DNA of 34,284 nt from Roseovarius sp. UBA6217 (GTDB taxonomy: Bacteria; Pseudomonadota; Alphaproteobacteria; Rhodobacterales; Rhodobacteraceae), in the NCBI GenBank assembly GCA_002421985.1, contig DISF01000037.1, positions 1,743 to 36,026 on the forward strand, given 5' to 3'. The notes under the pieces are model-generated. The model was not told where the DNA came from and made no database searches. It saw nothing but the letters and a program-made list of their open reading frames with translations. Of the stretch, positions 15,196 to 23,117 are shown one piece after another (the first letter of the stretch is position 1; every line of letters begins with the position of its first letter). The position numbers were made by a program, and so were the translations under genes.

Positions 15196-15920
15196 GCCGC
15201 TGGCGGCTCTGCGGCCATGACGGCACCACCGGCCGCGCGCTGGCGCTCGACGGGGCGCGCATCCTGCACGAGGCGCGCGGTGCCACCACCGATGCCGCGC
15301 TCGACGCGCTCGACGCCCCCGGCCCGGTGCTGCGCATCGGCGAGGGCGTGGCCGCCGCACTGCCCGCGCCGCTCCTGCCCGAGGGCACAGGCCATGGCCT
15401 GCCCGGCCTCACACAGCACACGCCGCCCGATTGCCTTGATGGATGGGTGCGGCTGCTGCTGATCGGCCTTGCGGGCGCGCCGCCCCATCACGACGGCATC
15501 GCCTGCGTGCTCACCCCGACGCTCGCCCATTGGGTGCATCTCAGCGCAGGCGAGGCGGTCAGTTGCCAAAGCTTCCTCACCCCGCGCCTCGCTACCGCGC
15601 TCGATGCCGGAGACAGCGCCGATGACACGGCGCTTGCTGATACTCTGGGCCGCCCCGAACGCCTCGCCGCCCACCTGCGCGCGGCGCAGGTCTCGGGAGC
15701 GCCTGCCGCCCTCACCGGCCACCTGCTGGGCGCGGAACTGGCCGCCGCGCGGCCCTACTGGCTGGGCCAGGGCGTCACGCTCATCGGCCCCGCACACGCC
15801 ACCGCACCACGCGCCGCGGCGCTCGCCGCGCAGGGCGTGCCGGTCACGCAAACCGACCCCGCGCACCTGCTGCCCCCCGCCATCGCCGCGCTGGCCAGGC
15901 GGCGCGGGGCCACAGCCTGA
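15192..15920 (+). CDS. Short 2-dehydro-3-deoxygalactonokinase-like protein
   Basis: 242 residues, shorter than typical DgoK (about 290-300). DgoK phosphorylates 2-dehydro-3-deoxygalactonate in sugar-acid breakdown. The match is best in the second half: LTPTLAHWVHLSAGEAV corresponds to the region where DgoK has its conserved glycine/lysine stretch, and GHLLGAELAAARPYWLGQGVTLIG is strongly DgoK-like. The N-terminal phosphate loop, normally D-W-G-T-S/T, reads HDGTTG, so the usual Asp is displaced or lost. With no sugar-acid gene nearby and coupling to a DUF442 gene, galactonate use is doubtful. It may be a diverged or non-catalytic member. Confidence 0.7.
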   Translation: MSRWRLCGHDGTTGRALALDGARILHEARGATTDAALDALDAPGPVLRIGEGVAAALPAPLLPEGTGHGLPGLTQHTPPDCLDGWVRLLLIGLAGAPPHHDGIACVLTPTLAHWVHLSAGEAVSCQSFLTPRLATALDAGDSADDTALADTLGRPERLAAHLRAAQVSGAPAALTGHLLGAELAAARPYWLGQGVTLIGPAHATAPRAAALAAQGVPVTQTDPAHLLPPAIAALARRRGATA

Positions 15921-16034
15921 CAGCGCCCGGATGCCACCTCCGTCAGCCCCGCAAAATACCCGCGCGCGCCCATTGATCCCGCCCCGGCGCGGGGCCAGAT
16001 ACCTTCGGCCCCGCAGATCGAAAGGCATGGCACC

Positions 16035-17009
16035 ATGATCGAAATCTGGCTCCCGCTCGCAGGCGGCCTCGTGCTGCTCATCGCGGGCGGTGATATTTTG
16101 GTGCGCGGCGCAGTGCGCGTGGCCGAACGCCTTGGCGTGTCACCTCTGGTCATCGGGCTCACGCTGGTGGGCTTCGGCACCTCCACGCCCGAGCTTGTCA
16201 CCTCGGTGCAGGCGGCGCTTGCGGGCGCGCCGGGCATCGCCTGGGGCAATATCGTCGGCTCCAACATCGCCAATATCCTGCTGATCGCCGGCACCTCGGC
16301 GCTGGTCTTCCCGATCATCGTGGCCGCCCCGGCACTCAAACGCGACGCGGGCGTGATGCTGGCTGTGGCCACAGGGTTCACCGCGCTCGCGGCGTTGATG
16401 CCAATGTCGCGCGGCCTCGGCGCGGCCTTCCTGCTGGCGCTGGTCGCCTATACCGCGCTCGCCTTCCGGCAGGAGCGTGCATCCGATGGCGGCGCGCTCC
16501 ATGACAAGCAGATCGCCCTTGCGGCGCTCGATCCTGCCCTCACCCCCGGCCCCGCGCGCCCCGCCTCGCTCACCGTGTCGCTGCTGCTCACGCTTGGCGG
16601 GCTGGCGCTGGTGATCGGTGGCGGGGCGGCGCTGGTGCACGGGGCGGTGGCGTTGGCGCAGTCCTTTGCCATCCCCGAGACGGTGATCGGTCTCACCATC
16701 GTCGCCATCGGCACCTCGATGCCGGAACTCGTCACCTCGGTCATGGCCGCATTGCGGCGGCAGGGCGACGTGGCTTTCGGCAATATCGTCGGCTCCAACA
16801 TCATCAACATCCTCGGGATCGGCGGGATAACGGCGCTGATCGCGCCGACCCCCGTGCCCGCCGCGATCGCGGGTTTCGACGCGCCGGTGATGCTCGGGGT
16901 GACGGTGCTGATGGTGGTGGTCGCGGCCACCGGGCTGCGCATCTCGCGCAGCGAGGGGGCGCTGCTGCTGGCGGGCTATGCCATCTATCTCGCGGTGATC
17001 TGGCCGTGA
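16035..17009 (+). CDS. Calcium/sodium antiporter (YrbG-type, K+-dependent NCX family)
   Basis: 324 residues, an inner-membrane protein with about ten membrane segments in two inverted halves. The family exchanges Na+ for Ca2+ (or similar cations). Both alpha repeats are present: GFGTSTPELVTS near residue 46 with GNIVGSNIANIL, and AIGTSMPELVTS near residue 224 with GNIVGSNIINIL. The loop between halves (about 150-180) is short and hydrophilic, as in prokaryotic members. The ATG at 16035 follows 114 bases after the DgoK-like stop, so it may have its own promoter, which I cannot identify. Ion choice is inferred. Confidence 0.93.
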   Translation: MIEIWLPLAGGLVLLIAGGDILVRGAVRVAERLGVSPLVIGLTLVGFGTSTPELVTSVQAALAGAPGIAWGNIVGSNIANILLIAGTSALVFPIIVAAPALKRDAGVMLAVATGFTALAALMPMSRGLGAAFLLALVAYTALAFRQERASDGGALHDKQIALAALDPALTPGPARPASLTVSLLLTLGGLALVIGGGAALVHGAVALAQSFAIPETVIGLTIVAIGTSMPELVTSVMAALRRQGDVAFGNIVGSNIINILGIGGITALIAPTPVPAAIAGFDAPVMLGVTVLMVVVAATGLRISRSEGALLLAGYAIYLAVIWP

Positions 17010-17025
17010 GCGGCCCTGGCCCGCG

Positions 17026-17066
17026 TTAACCATTCCTAAACGCCTGCCGCGCTAGGCATTAACCAT
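17026..17066 (+). promoter_or_regulatory. CtrA-like box pair upstream of comM
   Basis: TTAACCAT occurs at 17026-17033 and again at 17059-17066, 33 bases apart, within the 81-bp gap before comM. The first continues as TTAA-N7-TAAAC (17026-17041), one mismatch from the CtrA consensus TTAA-N7-TTAAC. Promoter elements between the two boxes are not obvious. Binding is inferred. Confidence 0.45.
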
Positions 17067-17090
17067 GACTTCACGACCGGCGGAGGGCAC

Positions 17091-18605
17091 ATGGTCGCAC
17101 GCGCCTATACCGTGGCCTTCGAGGGGGTCGAGGCACGCACCGTCGAGGTGCAATGCGCGGTCCTGCCCGGCCTTCCGGGCTTCTCGCTCGTGGGCCTGCC
17201 CGACAAGGCCGTGTCCGAGGCGCGCGAGCGGGTGCGCGCGGCGCTCTCGGCGCTGGCCATCGCGCTGCCCTCGCGGCGCATCTCGGTCAACCTGTCGCCC
17301 GCCGACCTGCCCAAGGAGGGCAGCCATTTCGACCTTCCCATCGCGCTTGCGCTGCTCGCCGCGCTCGAAATCATCCCCGCCGACGCGGCCGAGGGCACCA
17401 CGGCGCTGGGCGAGTTGTCGCTCGACGGCTCGCTCATCCCGGTGACGGGGGCGCTGCCGGCGGCGATGGCCGCCGCCGCCGAGGGGCGCCTGCTGCTTTG
17501 CCCCCGCGCCTCGGGGCCAGAGGCGGCCTGGGTCGACGCGGCACAGGTGATCGGGGCCGCGTCGCTGGGGGAAGTGGTGCGCCATTTCACCGGCGAACGC
17601 ATTCTTGCCCCGGCCACACCGGGCGAGGTGACCGCCCCGCCACCGGGGCGCGACCTGCGCGATGTGAAAGGGCAGGAACGCGCCAAACGCGCGCTGGAAA
17701 TCGCCGCCGCAGGCCGCCACCACCTGCTGATGTCCGGACCGCCCGGCTCGGGCAAATCCATGCTGGCGGCGCGGCTGCCCGGCATCCTGCCACCGCTCAG
17801 CGCCGCCGAGGCGCTGGAAACATCGATGATCCACTCGGTCGCGGGCCTCATCTCCGAGGGCGGCATCAGCCGCACCCGCCCGTTCCGCGAGCCGCATCAC
17901 ACCGCCTCGATGGCCGCGATCACCGGCGGCGGGCGCAGCGCCAAGCCGGGCGAGATCAGCCTCGCGCATAACGGCGTGCTGTTCATGGACGAATTTCCCG
18001 AATTTCCCCGCGCGGTGCTCGAAACCCTGCGCCAGCCGCTGGAGACCGGCACGGTGATGATCGCGCGCGCCAATGCCCATGTGAGCTACCCCTGCCGCTT
18101 CCTTCTGGTGGCCGCCGCCAACCCGTGCAAATGCGGCCACCTGACCGATCCGGCCCGCGCCTGCTCGCGTGCGCCCAATTGCGGCGAGGATTACATGGGC
18201 CGGGTCTCGGGGCCATTGATGGACCGGTTCGACCTGCGCATCGAGGTGCCGCCAGTGGCGTTTTCCGATCTCGACCTGCCCGCCTCGGGCCCCGCCTCGG
18301 CACAGGTGGCAGAGCGGGTCGCGGCGGCGCGGGCGGTGCAACGGGCGCGGTTTGCCGCCCGGCCCGACATGCGCCTCAATGCCGATGCCGAAGGCGAGGC
18401 CCTCGAAGAGATCGCCACCCCCGATGCCGAGGGCCGCGCCCTGCTCACCCGCGTGGCCGACCGCTTCGGCCTCACGGCGCGGGGCTATCACCGGGTGCTG
18501 CGTGTGGCCCGCACCATCGCCGATCTCGATGGCTCTGACAGGGTGCGCCTGCCCCATGTCGCCGAAGCCGCCAGCTTTCGCATCACCGGGATCAAAGAGA
18601 CCTGA
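17091..18605 (+). CDS. comM: YifB/ComM family AAA+ ATPase (Mg-chelatase-like)
   Basis: 504 residues, standard for ComM. ComM is a hexameric helicase that promotes branch migration when incoming single-stranded DNA is recombined during natural transformation. The N-terminal domain (about 1-170) has the family start ARAYTVAFEGVEA and SVNLSPADLPKEGSHFDLPIALA. The AAA+ core has Walker A GPPGSGKS at 216-223, a Walker B with LFMDEFPEF and the arginine/sensor segments; a zinc-like stretch CKCGHL..C..C follows PCRFLLVAAANP. In Rhodobacter, comM homologues are needed to receive gene-transfer-agent DNA. GGAGGG precedes the ATG. Its last 14 bases overlap the convergent hydrolase gene. Confidence 0.95.
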   Translation: MVARAYTVAFEGVEARTVEVQCAVLPGLPGFSLVGLPDKAVSEARERVRAALSALAIALPSRRISVNLSPADLPKEGSHFDLPIALALLAALEIIPADAAEGTTALGELSLDGSLIPVTGALPAAMAAAAEGRLLLCPRASGPEAAWVDAAQVIGAASLGEVVRHFTGERILAPATPGEVTAPPPGRDLRDVKGQERAKRALEIAAAGRHHLLMSGPPGSGKSMLAARLPGILPPLSAAEALETSMIHSVAGLISEGGISRTRPFREPHHTASMAAITGGGRSAKPGEISLAHNGVLFMDEFPEFPRAVLETLRQPLETGTVMIARANAHVSYPCRFLLVAAANPCKCGHLTDPARACSRAPNCGEDYMGRVSGPLMDRFDLRIEVPPVAFSDLDLPASGPASAQVAERVAAARAVQRARFAARPDMRLNADAEGEALEEIATPDAEGRALLTRVADRFGLTARGYHRVLRVARTIADLDGSDRVRLPHVAEAASFRITGIKET

Positions 18606-19482
18606 TCCACTCCGCCACATCGCGCAGGCTCGCGCGCGCCTCGGGCAGGATATTGTGAAAGATCGGCCAGACATGGGGCAGATCACCCGCGATCCGCTCG
18701 GTCACCGCCACGCCCTGCGCCCGAAGCCGCGCCGCCATCCTGCGGGTGTCGTCGCGCAGGATCTCGGTGTCGCCCACCACCAGCCAGACCGGCGGCGCGC
18801 CGGTGAAATCGGCGTAAAGCGGCGAGGCGCGGGGATCATCCGCCGCAGCCCCCTTAAGATAGAGCGCGGCGACCTCCCCGGCCCGCGACGCGGGCAACAC
18901 CACGTCGGCGCGCGCGTTCTGCCGCAGGCTCTCCCCCGCCAGGGCCAGATCGGTGAGCGGCGAGAACGCGAACAGGCCCCGCGGCGGCGGCAAACCCTGT
19001 CGCAGCCCCTCGGCCAGCAGCGCCAGCGCCAGCCCGCCCCCGGCGCTGTCCCCGCCAAGGATGACGCCACCGGACCGCGCCGCCAGCGCCCGCCACACCG
19101 CCAGCCCATCCTCGACAGCCGCCGGAAAGGGATGCTCGGGCGCAAGGCGATAATCCGGCAGGCAGGCGGGCAACCCCGCCTCCGCCGACAGCCGGCCCAG
19201 CATCGCCCGATGCGTGTCGGACGAGCCAAAGACATAGCTCCCCCCGTGAAAATACACGATCGCAGGACCGGCCTCCCGCAGCACTCCGCGCGCCGCCACC
19301 CATTGCACCGGGACGCCCGCAAGGCTCTCGCGGGCGAAGCCCGTGCCGCGCGGCGCGTGAAAGAACAGCCGCGCCTTGACCTCGAAAGACCGCCTGAGCG
19401 CGACCGGGTCCTGCTCCCGCGCCAGCCACCGCTTTTCCGTCAGCCGCAACCAGGCATTGAGCAGGGGCCGCGCGAGGCTCAC
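18592..19482 (-). CDS. Alpha/beta hydrolase, HSL (hormone-sensitive lipase) type
   Basis: 296 residues from a GTG at 19482 that overlaps the gshB stop; an ATG at 19509 would add 9 residues, so the start is uncertain. The family hydrolyses ester bonds, usually of short acyl chains. The oxyanion motif HGGSYVFG starts at His79 and the nucleophile elbow GDSAGG has Ser146. The acid is probably the Asp in VVGDTEILRDD and the base the His in DLPHVWP near the end. DYRLAPEHPFPAAVED is a family hallmark. Substrate unknown. It is downstream of gshB and convergent with comM, overlapping its stop by 14 bases. Confidence 0.88.
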   Translation of the reverse strand: MSLARPLLNAWLRLTEKRWLAREQDPVALRRSFEVKARLFFHAPRGTGFARESLAGVPVQWVAARGVLREAGPAIVYFHGGSYVFGSSDTHRAMLGRLSAEAGLPACLPDYRLAPEHPFPAAVEDGLAVWRALAARSGGVILGGDSAGGGLALALLAEGLRQGLPPPRGLFAFSPLTDLALAGESLRQNARADVVLPASRAGEVAALYLKGAAADDPRASPLYADFTGAPPVWLVVGDTEILRDDTRRMAARLRAQGVAVTERIAGDLPHVWPIFHNILPEARASLRDVAEWIRSL

Positions 19483-20414
19483 CTCCGCCGCGCCTCGATC
19501 GCATCCCATATGAGACCAGCGCCATTGGTGCCGTCGAACCGCTCCAGCTCCTGCAACCCGGTGGGCGAGGTCACGTTGATCTCGGTCAGGTAATCGCCGA
19601 TCACGTCTATGCCCACGAAAACCTGCCCCTTCTCGCGCAAAAGCGGCCCGATCCGGTCGCATATCTCGCGGTCGCGCGCCGTCAATGCCACCTTCTCGGC
19701 GCGCCCGCCGACATGCATGTTCGAGCGTGTCTCGCCCTGTGCGGGCACCCGGTTGATCGCGCCGATGGGCACACCATCGACAAGGATCACCCGCTTGTCG
19801 CCCCGGCTCACGGCGGGGAGGTATTTCTGCACGATCAGAGGCTCGCGCGAAAATCCGGTGAACATCTCGTGCAGGCTCGCAAGGTTGCGGTCGCTCTCGG
19901 GCAGATGAAACACCCCCGCCCCGCCATTGCCGTAAAGCGGCTTGAGAATCACGTCGCCATGCCGCCCCCGAAAATCGCGGATCGTGCCGATATCGCGGGC
20001 TATGGCGGTCGGCGGCATCAGGTCGGGGAAATCGAGAATCAGGAGCTTTTCGGGAAAATTGCGCACCCAGAACGGATCGTTGACCACCAGCGTGCCAGGC
20101 GACAGCCGCTGCAACAGATGCGTGGTGGTGATATAGAACATGTCAAAGGGCGGATCCTGCCTCAGCCACACCACATCGAACGCGCCAAGATCGACATGGC
20201 ATTCCTCGCCGAGGGTAAAATGATCCCCCTGCACCCGTTGCACGCGCAGCGGCCAGCCCCGCGCCGTCACCCGCCCCTCCTCATAGGCGAGCCGCTCCGG
20301 TGTATAGTAGAACAGTTCATGCCCCCGGTCCTGCGCTTCGAGCGCAAGCCGGAACGTGCTGTCCGCGCCGATATTGATCGGCGCGATCGGGTCCATCTGA
20401 AAGGCGACCTTCAT
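19479..20414 (-). CDS. gshB: Glutathione synthetase
   Basis: 311 residues, the normal prokaryotic size. GshB joins gamma-glutamylcysteine and glycine using ATP. The N-terminal half has KVAFQMDPIAPINIGADSTF, then WLRQDPPFDMFYITTTHLL with the conserved R-x-D-PPFD; the ATP-grasp part shows VILKPLYGNGGAGVF, VQKYLPAVSRGDKRVILVDG and EINVTSPTGLQELER with the metal-binding E and N. All hallmarks are intact. It lies between yraN and an HSL-type hydrolase on the same strand and is a typical neighbour of rsmI/yraN in alphaproteobacteria. Confidence 0.97.
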   Translation of the reverse strand: MKVAFQMDPIAPINIGADSTFRLALEAQDRGHELFYYTPERLAYEEGRVTARGWPLRVQRVQGDHFTLGEECHVDLGAFDVVWLRQDPPFDMFYITTTHLLQRLSPGTLVVNDPFWVRNFPEKLLILDFPDLMPPTAIARDIGTIRDFRGRHGDVILKPLYGNGGAGVFHLPESDRNLASLHEMFTGFSREPLIVQKYLPAVSRGDKRVILVDGVPIGAINRVPAQGETRSNMHVGGRAEKVALTARDREICDRIGPLLREKGQVFVGIDVIGDYLTEINVTSPTGLQELERFDGTNGAGLIWDAIEARRR

Positions 20415-20472
20415 TGCACTCCCCGCATGGTGGTTTCACCCTTTCATGGGCCAAGCCGCGACGGGGCGCAAT

Positions 20473-20922
20473 TCAGAAATGACCGAAAGCTGCCTCGCGC
20501 AGATCAACCGCCCCGGTCGCATCGACTGCTGCCACATCGAAGCGCACCGGCGCAAGCTGCCCCTCGGGCGTGAGACCGATATACTCCGACGCCGCGCGGT
20601 AGATCCGCTCCAACTGCCCGCGCCGCAGCCGCGCCAGCGCCGCATCAAAACTGGGCGCGCTCTTGACCTCGCAAAAAACATAGCTGTCCGGTGCGCGCAG
20701 CACCAGGTCGATCTCGCCGCTCTCGCCCCGCCAGCGCCGCGCCAGAACCACGACACCGCGCGCCTCGTAGAGGCGCGCCACCGTCTCCTCTGCCGCCTGA
20801 CCCGAAAGCCAGGCGCGCAAGCCCCGCTCCTGCCGCCGCGTCGGCAAAAGCGGTGCCGGAGCAGCCGAAAAATCGAATGCCAATTGCCGCGCGCCCATCA
20901 CTGTCTGCATACCCGTTCCCAT
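20473..20922 (-). CDS. YraN (UPF0102) family nuclease-like protein
   Basis: 149 residues from ATG 20922; an earlier GTG at 20946 or a later ATG is also possible because no ribosome-binding site decides it. UPF0102 proteins have a Holliday-junction-resolvase-like restriction endonuclease fold, but activity is not established. Key residues are visible: the GQAAEETVARLYEARG helix, the SGEIDLVLR strand with E and D, and FCEVKSAPS giving the E-x-K pair of the PD-(D/E)xK motif. It follows rsmI by about 40 bases on the same strand, as in the E. coli yraL/yraN neighbourhood. Confidence 0.85.
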   Translation of the reverse strand: MGTGMQTVMGARQLAFDFSAAPAPLLPTRRQERGLRAWLSGQAAEETVARLYEARGVVVLARRWRGESGEIDLVLRAPDSYVFCEVKSAPSFDAALARLRRGQLERIYRAASEYIGLTPEGQLAPVRFDVAAVDATGAVDLREAAFGHF

Positions 20923-20963
20923 TTTCCGCCCCTTTGCCCTCACCACGAAAGCCGGTTCAATCC

Positions 20964-21842
20964 TCAGCCCTCATCAGGCTGGTCGAGACCCGCCGCCAGT
21001 TGCAAGGCCCGCTGATAGACCATGCGCCGCGACAGCCCGAACCGTGCCGCCACCTCATCGGCGGCATCGCGCACCGATGCGTGGTTTAGCGCCTTTTCCA
21101 CCTCTCTGTCTAAGTCCATTTCCCTAATATTTGACGAATCCCCCCGATCTATCACCACCACGATCTCGCCCCTGAGGAGCTCGGTGGCGCAGCCGGTGGC
21201 GAGAGCGGCGAGGGTGTCGCGGCGTATCTCTTCGAATTTCTTGGTGATTTCGCGGCAAAGCGCCGCCCGTCTCTCGCCCCCCAGCACCCGCACCGCATCG
21301 GCCAGCATCGCCGCCACACGGCGCGGTGATTCGTAGAAAACGAGCGTCGCGGGCACCGCGGCCAGCTCTTGCAGCGCCGCGCGGCGCCGTGCCGCGGTGG
21401 CGGGCAGGAATCCGGCGAACAGGAACCGGTCGGTGGGCAGGCCCGACAGCGTCAGCGCCGCGACCGCCGCCGACGGCCCCGGGGCCGAGACCAGCCGATA
21501 TCCCGCCGCCACCGCCGCCCGTGCGAGGTCAAAGCCCGGATCGGCCACCATCGGCGTGCCCGCCTCGGCGGCGTAGACCACCACCTGCCCCGCCGCCAGA
21601 GCTGCCATGATTCGCGGGCGCATCCTCTCGCCGTTATGGTCGTGATACGCCCAGAGCGGGCGCGCCCCGAGACCGATCCCGTGGATCTCCATCAGGTGCC
21701 GCAGGCTGCGGGTATCCTCGGCCACCAGTACATCCGCCGTCCCGAGCAGATCCAGCGCGCGCAGCGTGATGTCGCGCGCCGTCCCGATCGGCGTCGCGAT
21801 GAGGTAGAGCCCGGCCTCGGGTTTGCGCGGATCGGAATTCAT
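20964..21842 (-). CDS. rsmI: 16S rRNA (cytidine(1402)-2'-O)-methyltransferase
   Basis: 292 residues. RsmI methylates the ribose of C1402 in 16S rRNA. The tetrapyrrole-methylase-type fold is visible: GLYLIATPIGTARDITLRAL at the start, VLVAEDTRSLRHLM, an AEAGTPMVADPG motif (the family form is usually SDAGTP, so the leading residues differ), SAPGPSAAVAALTLSGL, and FLPATAARRRAAL. The C-terminal part from about residue 225 has a helix-turn-helix-like region, ASVRDAADEVAARFGLSRRMVY. ATG 21842 gives the family start; the open frame upstream goes into the lppC-type gene. It is divergent from that gene with an 85-base gap. Confidence 0.95.
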   Translation of the reverse strand: MNSDPRKPEAGLYLIATPIGTARDITLRALDLLGTADVLVAEDTRSLRHLMEIHGIGLGARPLWAYHDHNGERMRPRIMAALAAGQVVVYAAEAGTPMVADPGFDLARAAVAAGYRLVSAPGPSAAVAALTLSGLPTDRFLFAGFLPATAARRRAALQELAAVPATLVFYESPRRVAAMLADAVRVLGGERRAALCREITKKFEEIRRDTLAALATGCATELLRGEIVVVIDRGDSSNIREMDLDREVEKALNHASVRDAADEVAARFGLSRRMVYQRALQLAAGLDQPDEG

Positions 21843-21927
21843 CGCTGGACCCTTTTCACATGGTGCGTATGATCGCCGCGACAGATACCCCGTCGCCAGC
21901 GCCCACAACAGGGAGTTTTCATCCGCC

Positions 21928-23094
21928 ATGTTTGCCGTTCCCGCCGCCCTTCGCAAGCCCGTCGCCCGCCTCGCGGCTCTGGCTGCGCTCATCGCCCTTG
22001 CCGCCTGCCAGCCGGTGGCACCGGGCAATACCGGGCCGGTGTCACGCGGCGGCGCGGTGCCGGTGGCGCTGCTGGTGCCGCATGGCACGCCCGACGCACA
22101 AGAGGCGCAGCTTGCCCGCGATCTCGAGGCCGCGGCACGGCTCGCGGTGAGCGATCTCGACGGGGTCGAGATCGACCTGCGCGTCTACGGCACCGCCGGA
22201 CAGCCCGCGCAGGCGCGCGCCGCCGCGCTCAACGCCGTGGCCGACGGCGCGCGCATCATCATCGGGCCGCTGCACGCGGCCTCGGCCAATGCCGTCGCCA
22301 CCGCCACCGCCGATCGCGGCATCAACGTGCTGGCCTTTTCCAACAACCCGACCATCGCGGGCGGCAATCTCTTCGTTCTCGGCCAGACCTTCCGCACCAC
22401 CGCGAACCGGCTTGCGCGCTACGCAGTTCGCAATGGCAAGAACCGGATCATGGTGGTTCATTCCGACAATCTCGCCGGTCGCCTCGGGCGCGACGAGATC
22501 GCAAACGCGGTGCAGGCCGAGGGGGCGACGCTCGCGGGCAGCGTGTCCTATGAATTCTCGCAAGACGGCGTCGTGAGCGCCGTCCCCGAGATCCGCACCA
22601 CCGCCGAGACCAACGCCGTCGACGCGATCTTTCTGACCGCCAACACCGCCGGCGCGCTGCCTCTCTTCTCGCAGATGCTGCCCGAGGCGGGCCTTGGCCC
22701 CGACCGGTTTCAGTATATCGGCCTCACCCGCTGGGACACCCCGCCGCAGATCCGCGACCTGCCCGGCGTGCAGGGCGGCTGGTTCGCCCTGCCCGATCCG
22801 GCCCGCGCGGACCGCTTTGCCAGCCGTTTCGAAGCGGCGCAGGGCAGCCCGCCGCATCCCATCGCGGGGCTGGCCTATGACGGCATAGCCGCGGTCGGCG
22901 CGCTGGCCCGCGCCGGGCGCGGGCTTACCCGCAGCGACCTGACACAGCCCGCCGGGTTTCAGGGCGTGAACGGTGTGTTCCGCTTTCTGCCCGATGGCAG
23001 CAACGAGCGCGGCCTCGCGGTGGCGACGATCGCCGATCGCAAGGTCAAGATCCTGTCGCCCGCCCCGCAAAGCTTTGGCGGCGCGGGCTTCTGA
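21928..23094 (+). CDS. LppC/LpoA-type lipoprotein (penicillin-binding protein activator)
   Basis: 388 residues. It resembles the LppC family; in E. coli LpoA is an outer-membrane lipoprotein that activates PBP1A. The N-terminus has a lipoprotein signal peptide with lipobox LAAC, lipidated Cys27. The rest looks like a periplasmic-binding-protein-type fold: VALLVPHG, ARIIIGPLHAASANAVA, NVLAFSNN, a KNRIMVVHSDN strand and AIFLTANTAGALPL. LpoA has an extra N-terminal TPR domain that is absent here, as in many alphaproteobacteria. The ATG is at 21928; the frame stays open upstream into rsmI. It is divergent from rsmI and 23 bases before glnD, so the two may be co-transcribed. Confidence 0.85.
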   Translation: MFAVPAALRKPVARLAALAALIALAACQPVAPGNTGPVSRGGAVPVALLVPHGTPDAQEAQLARDLEAAARLAVSDLDGVEIDLRVYGTAGQPAQARAAALNAVADGARIIIGPLHAASANAVATATADRGINVLAFSNNPTIAGGNLFVLGQTFRTTANRLARYAVRNGKNRIMVVHSDNLAGRLGRDEIANAVQAEGATLAGSVSYEFSQDGVVSAVPEIRTTAETNAVDAIFLTANTAGALPLFSQMLPEAGLGPDRFQYIGLTRWDTPPQIRDLPGVQGGWFALPDPARADRFASRFEAAQGSPPHPIAGLAYDGIAAVGALARAGRGLTRSDLTQPAGFQGVNGVFRFLPDGSNERGLAVATIADRKVKILSPAPQSFGGAGF

Positions 23095-23117
23095 GCCGCG
23101 CGCGCCATATCCCCGCC

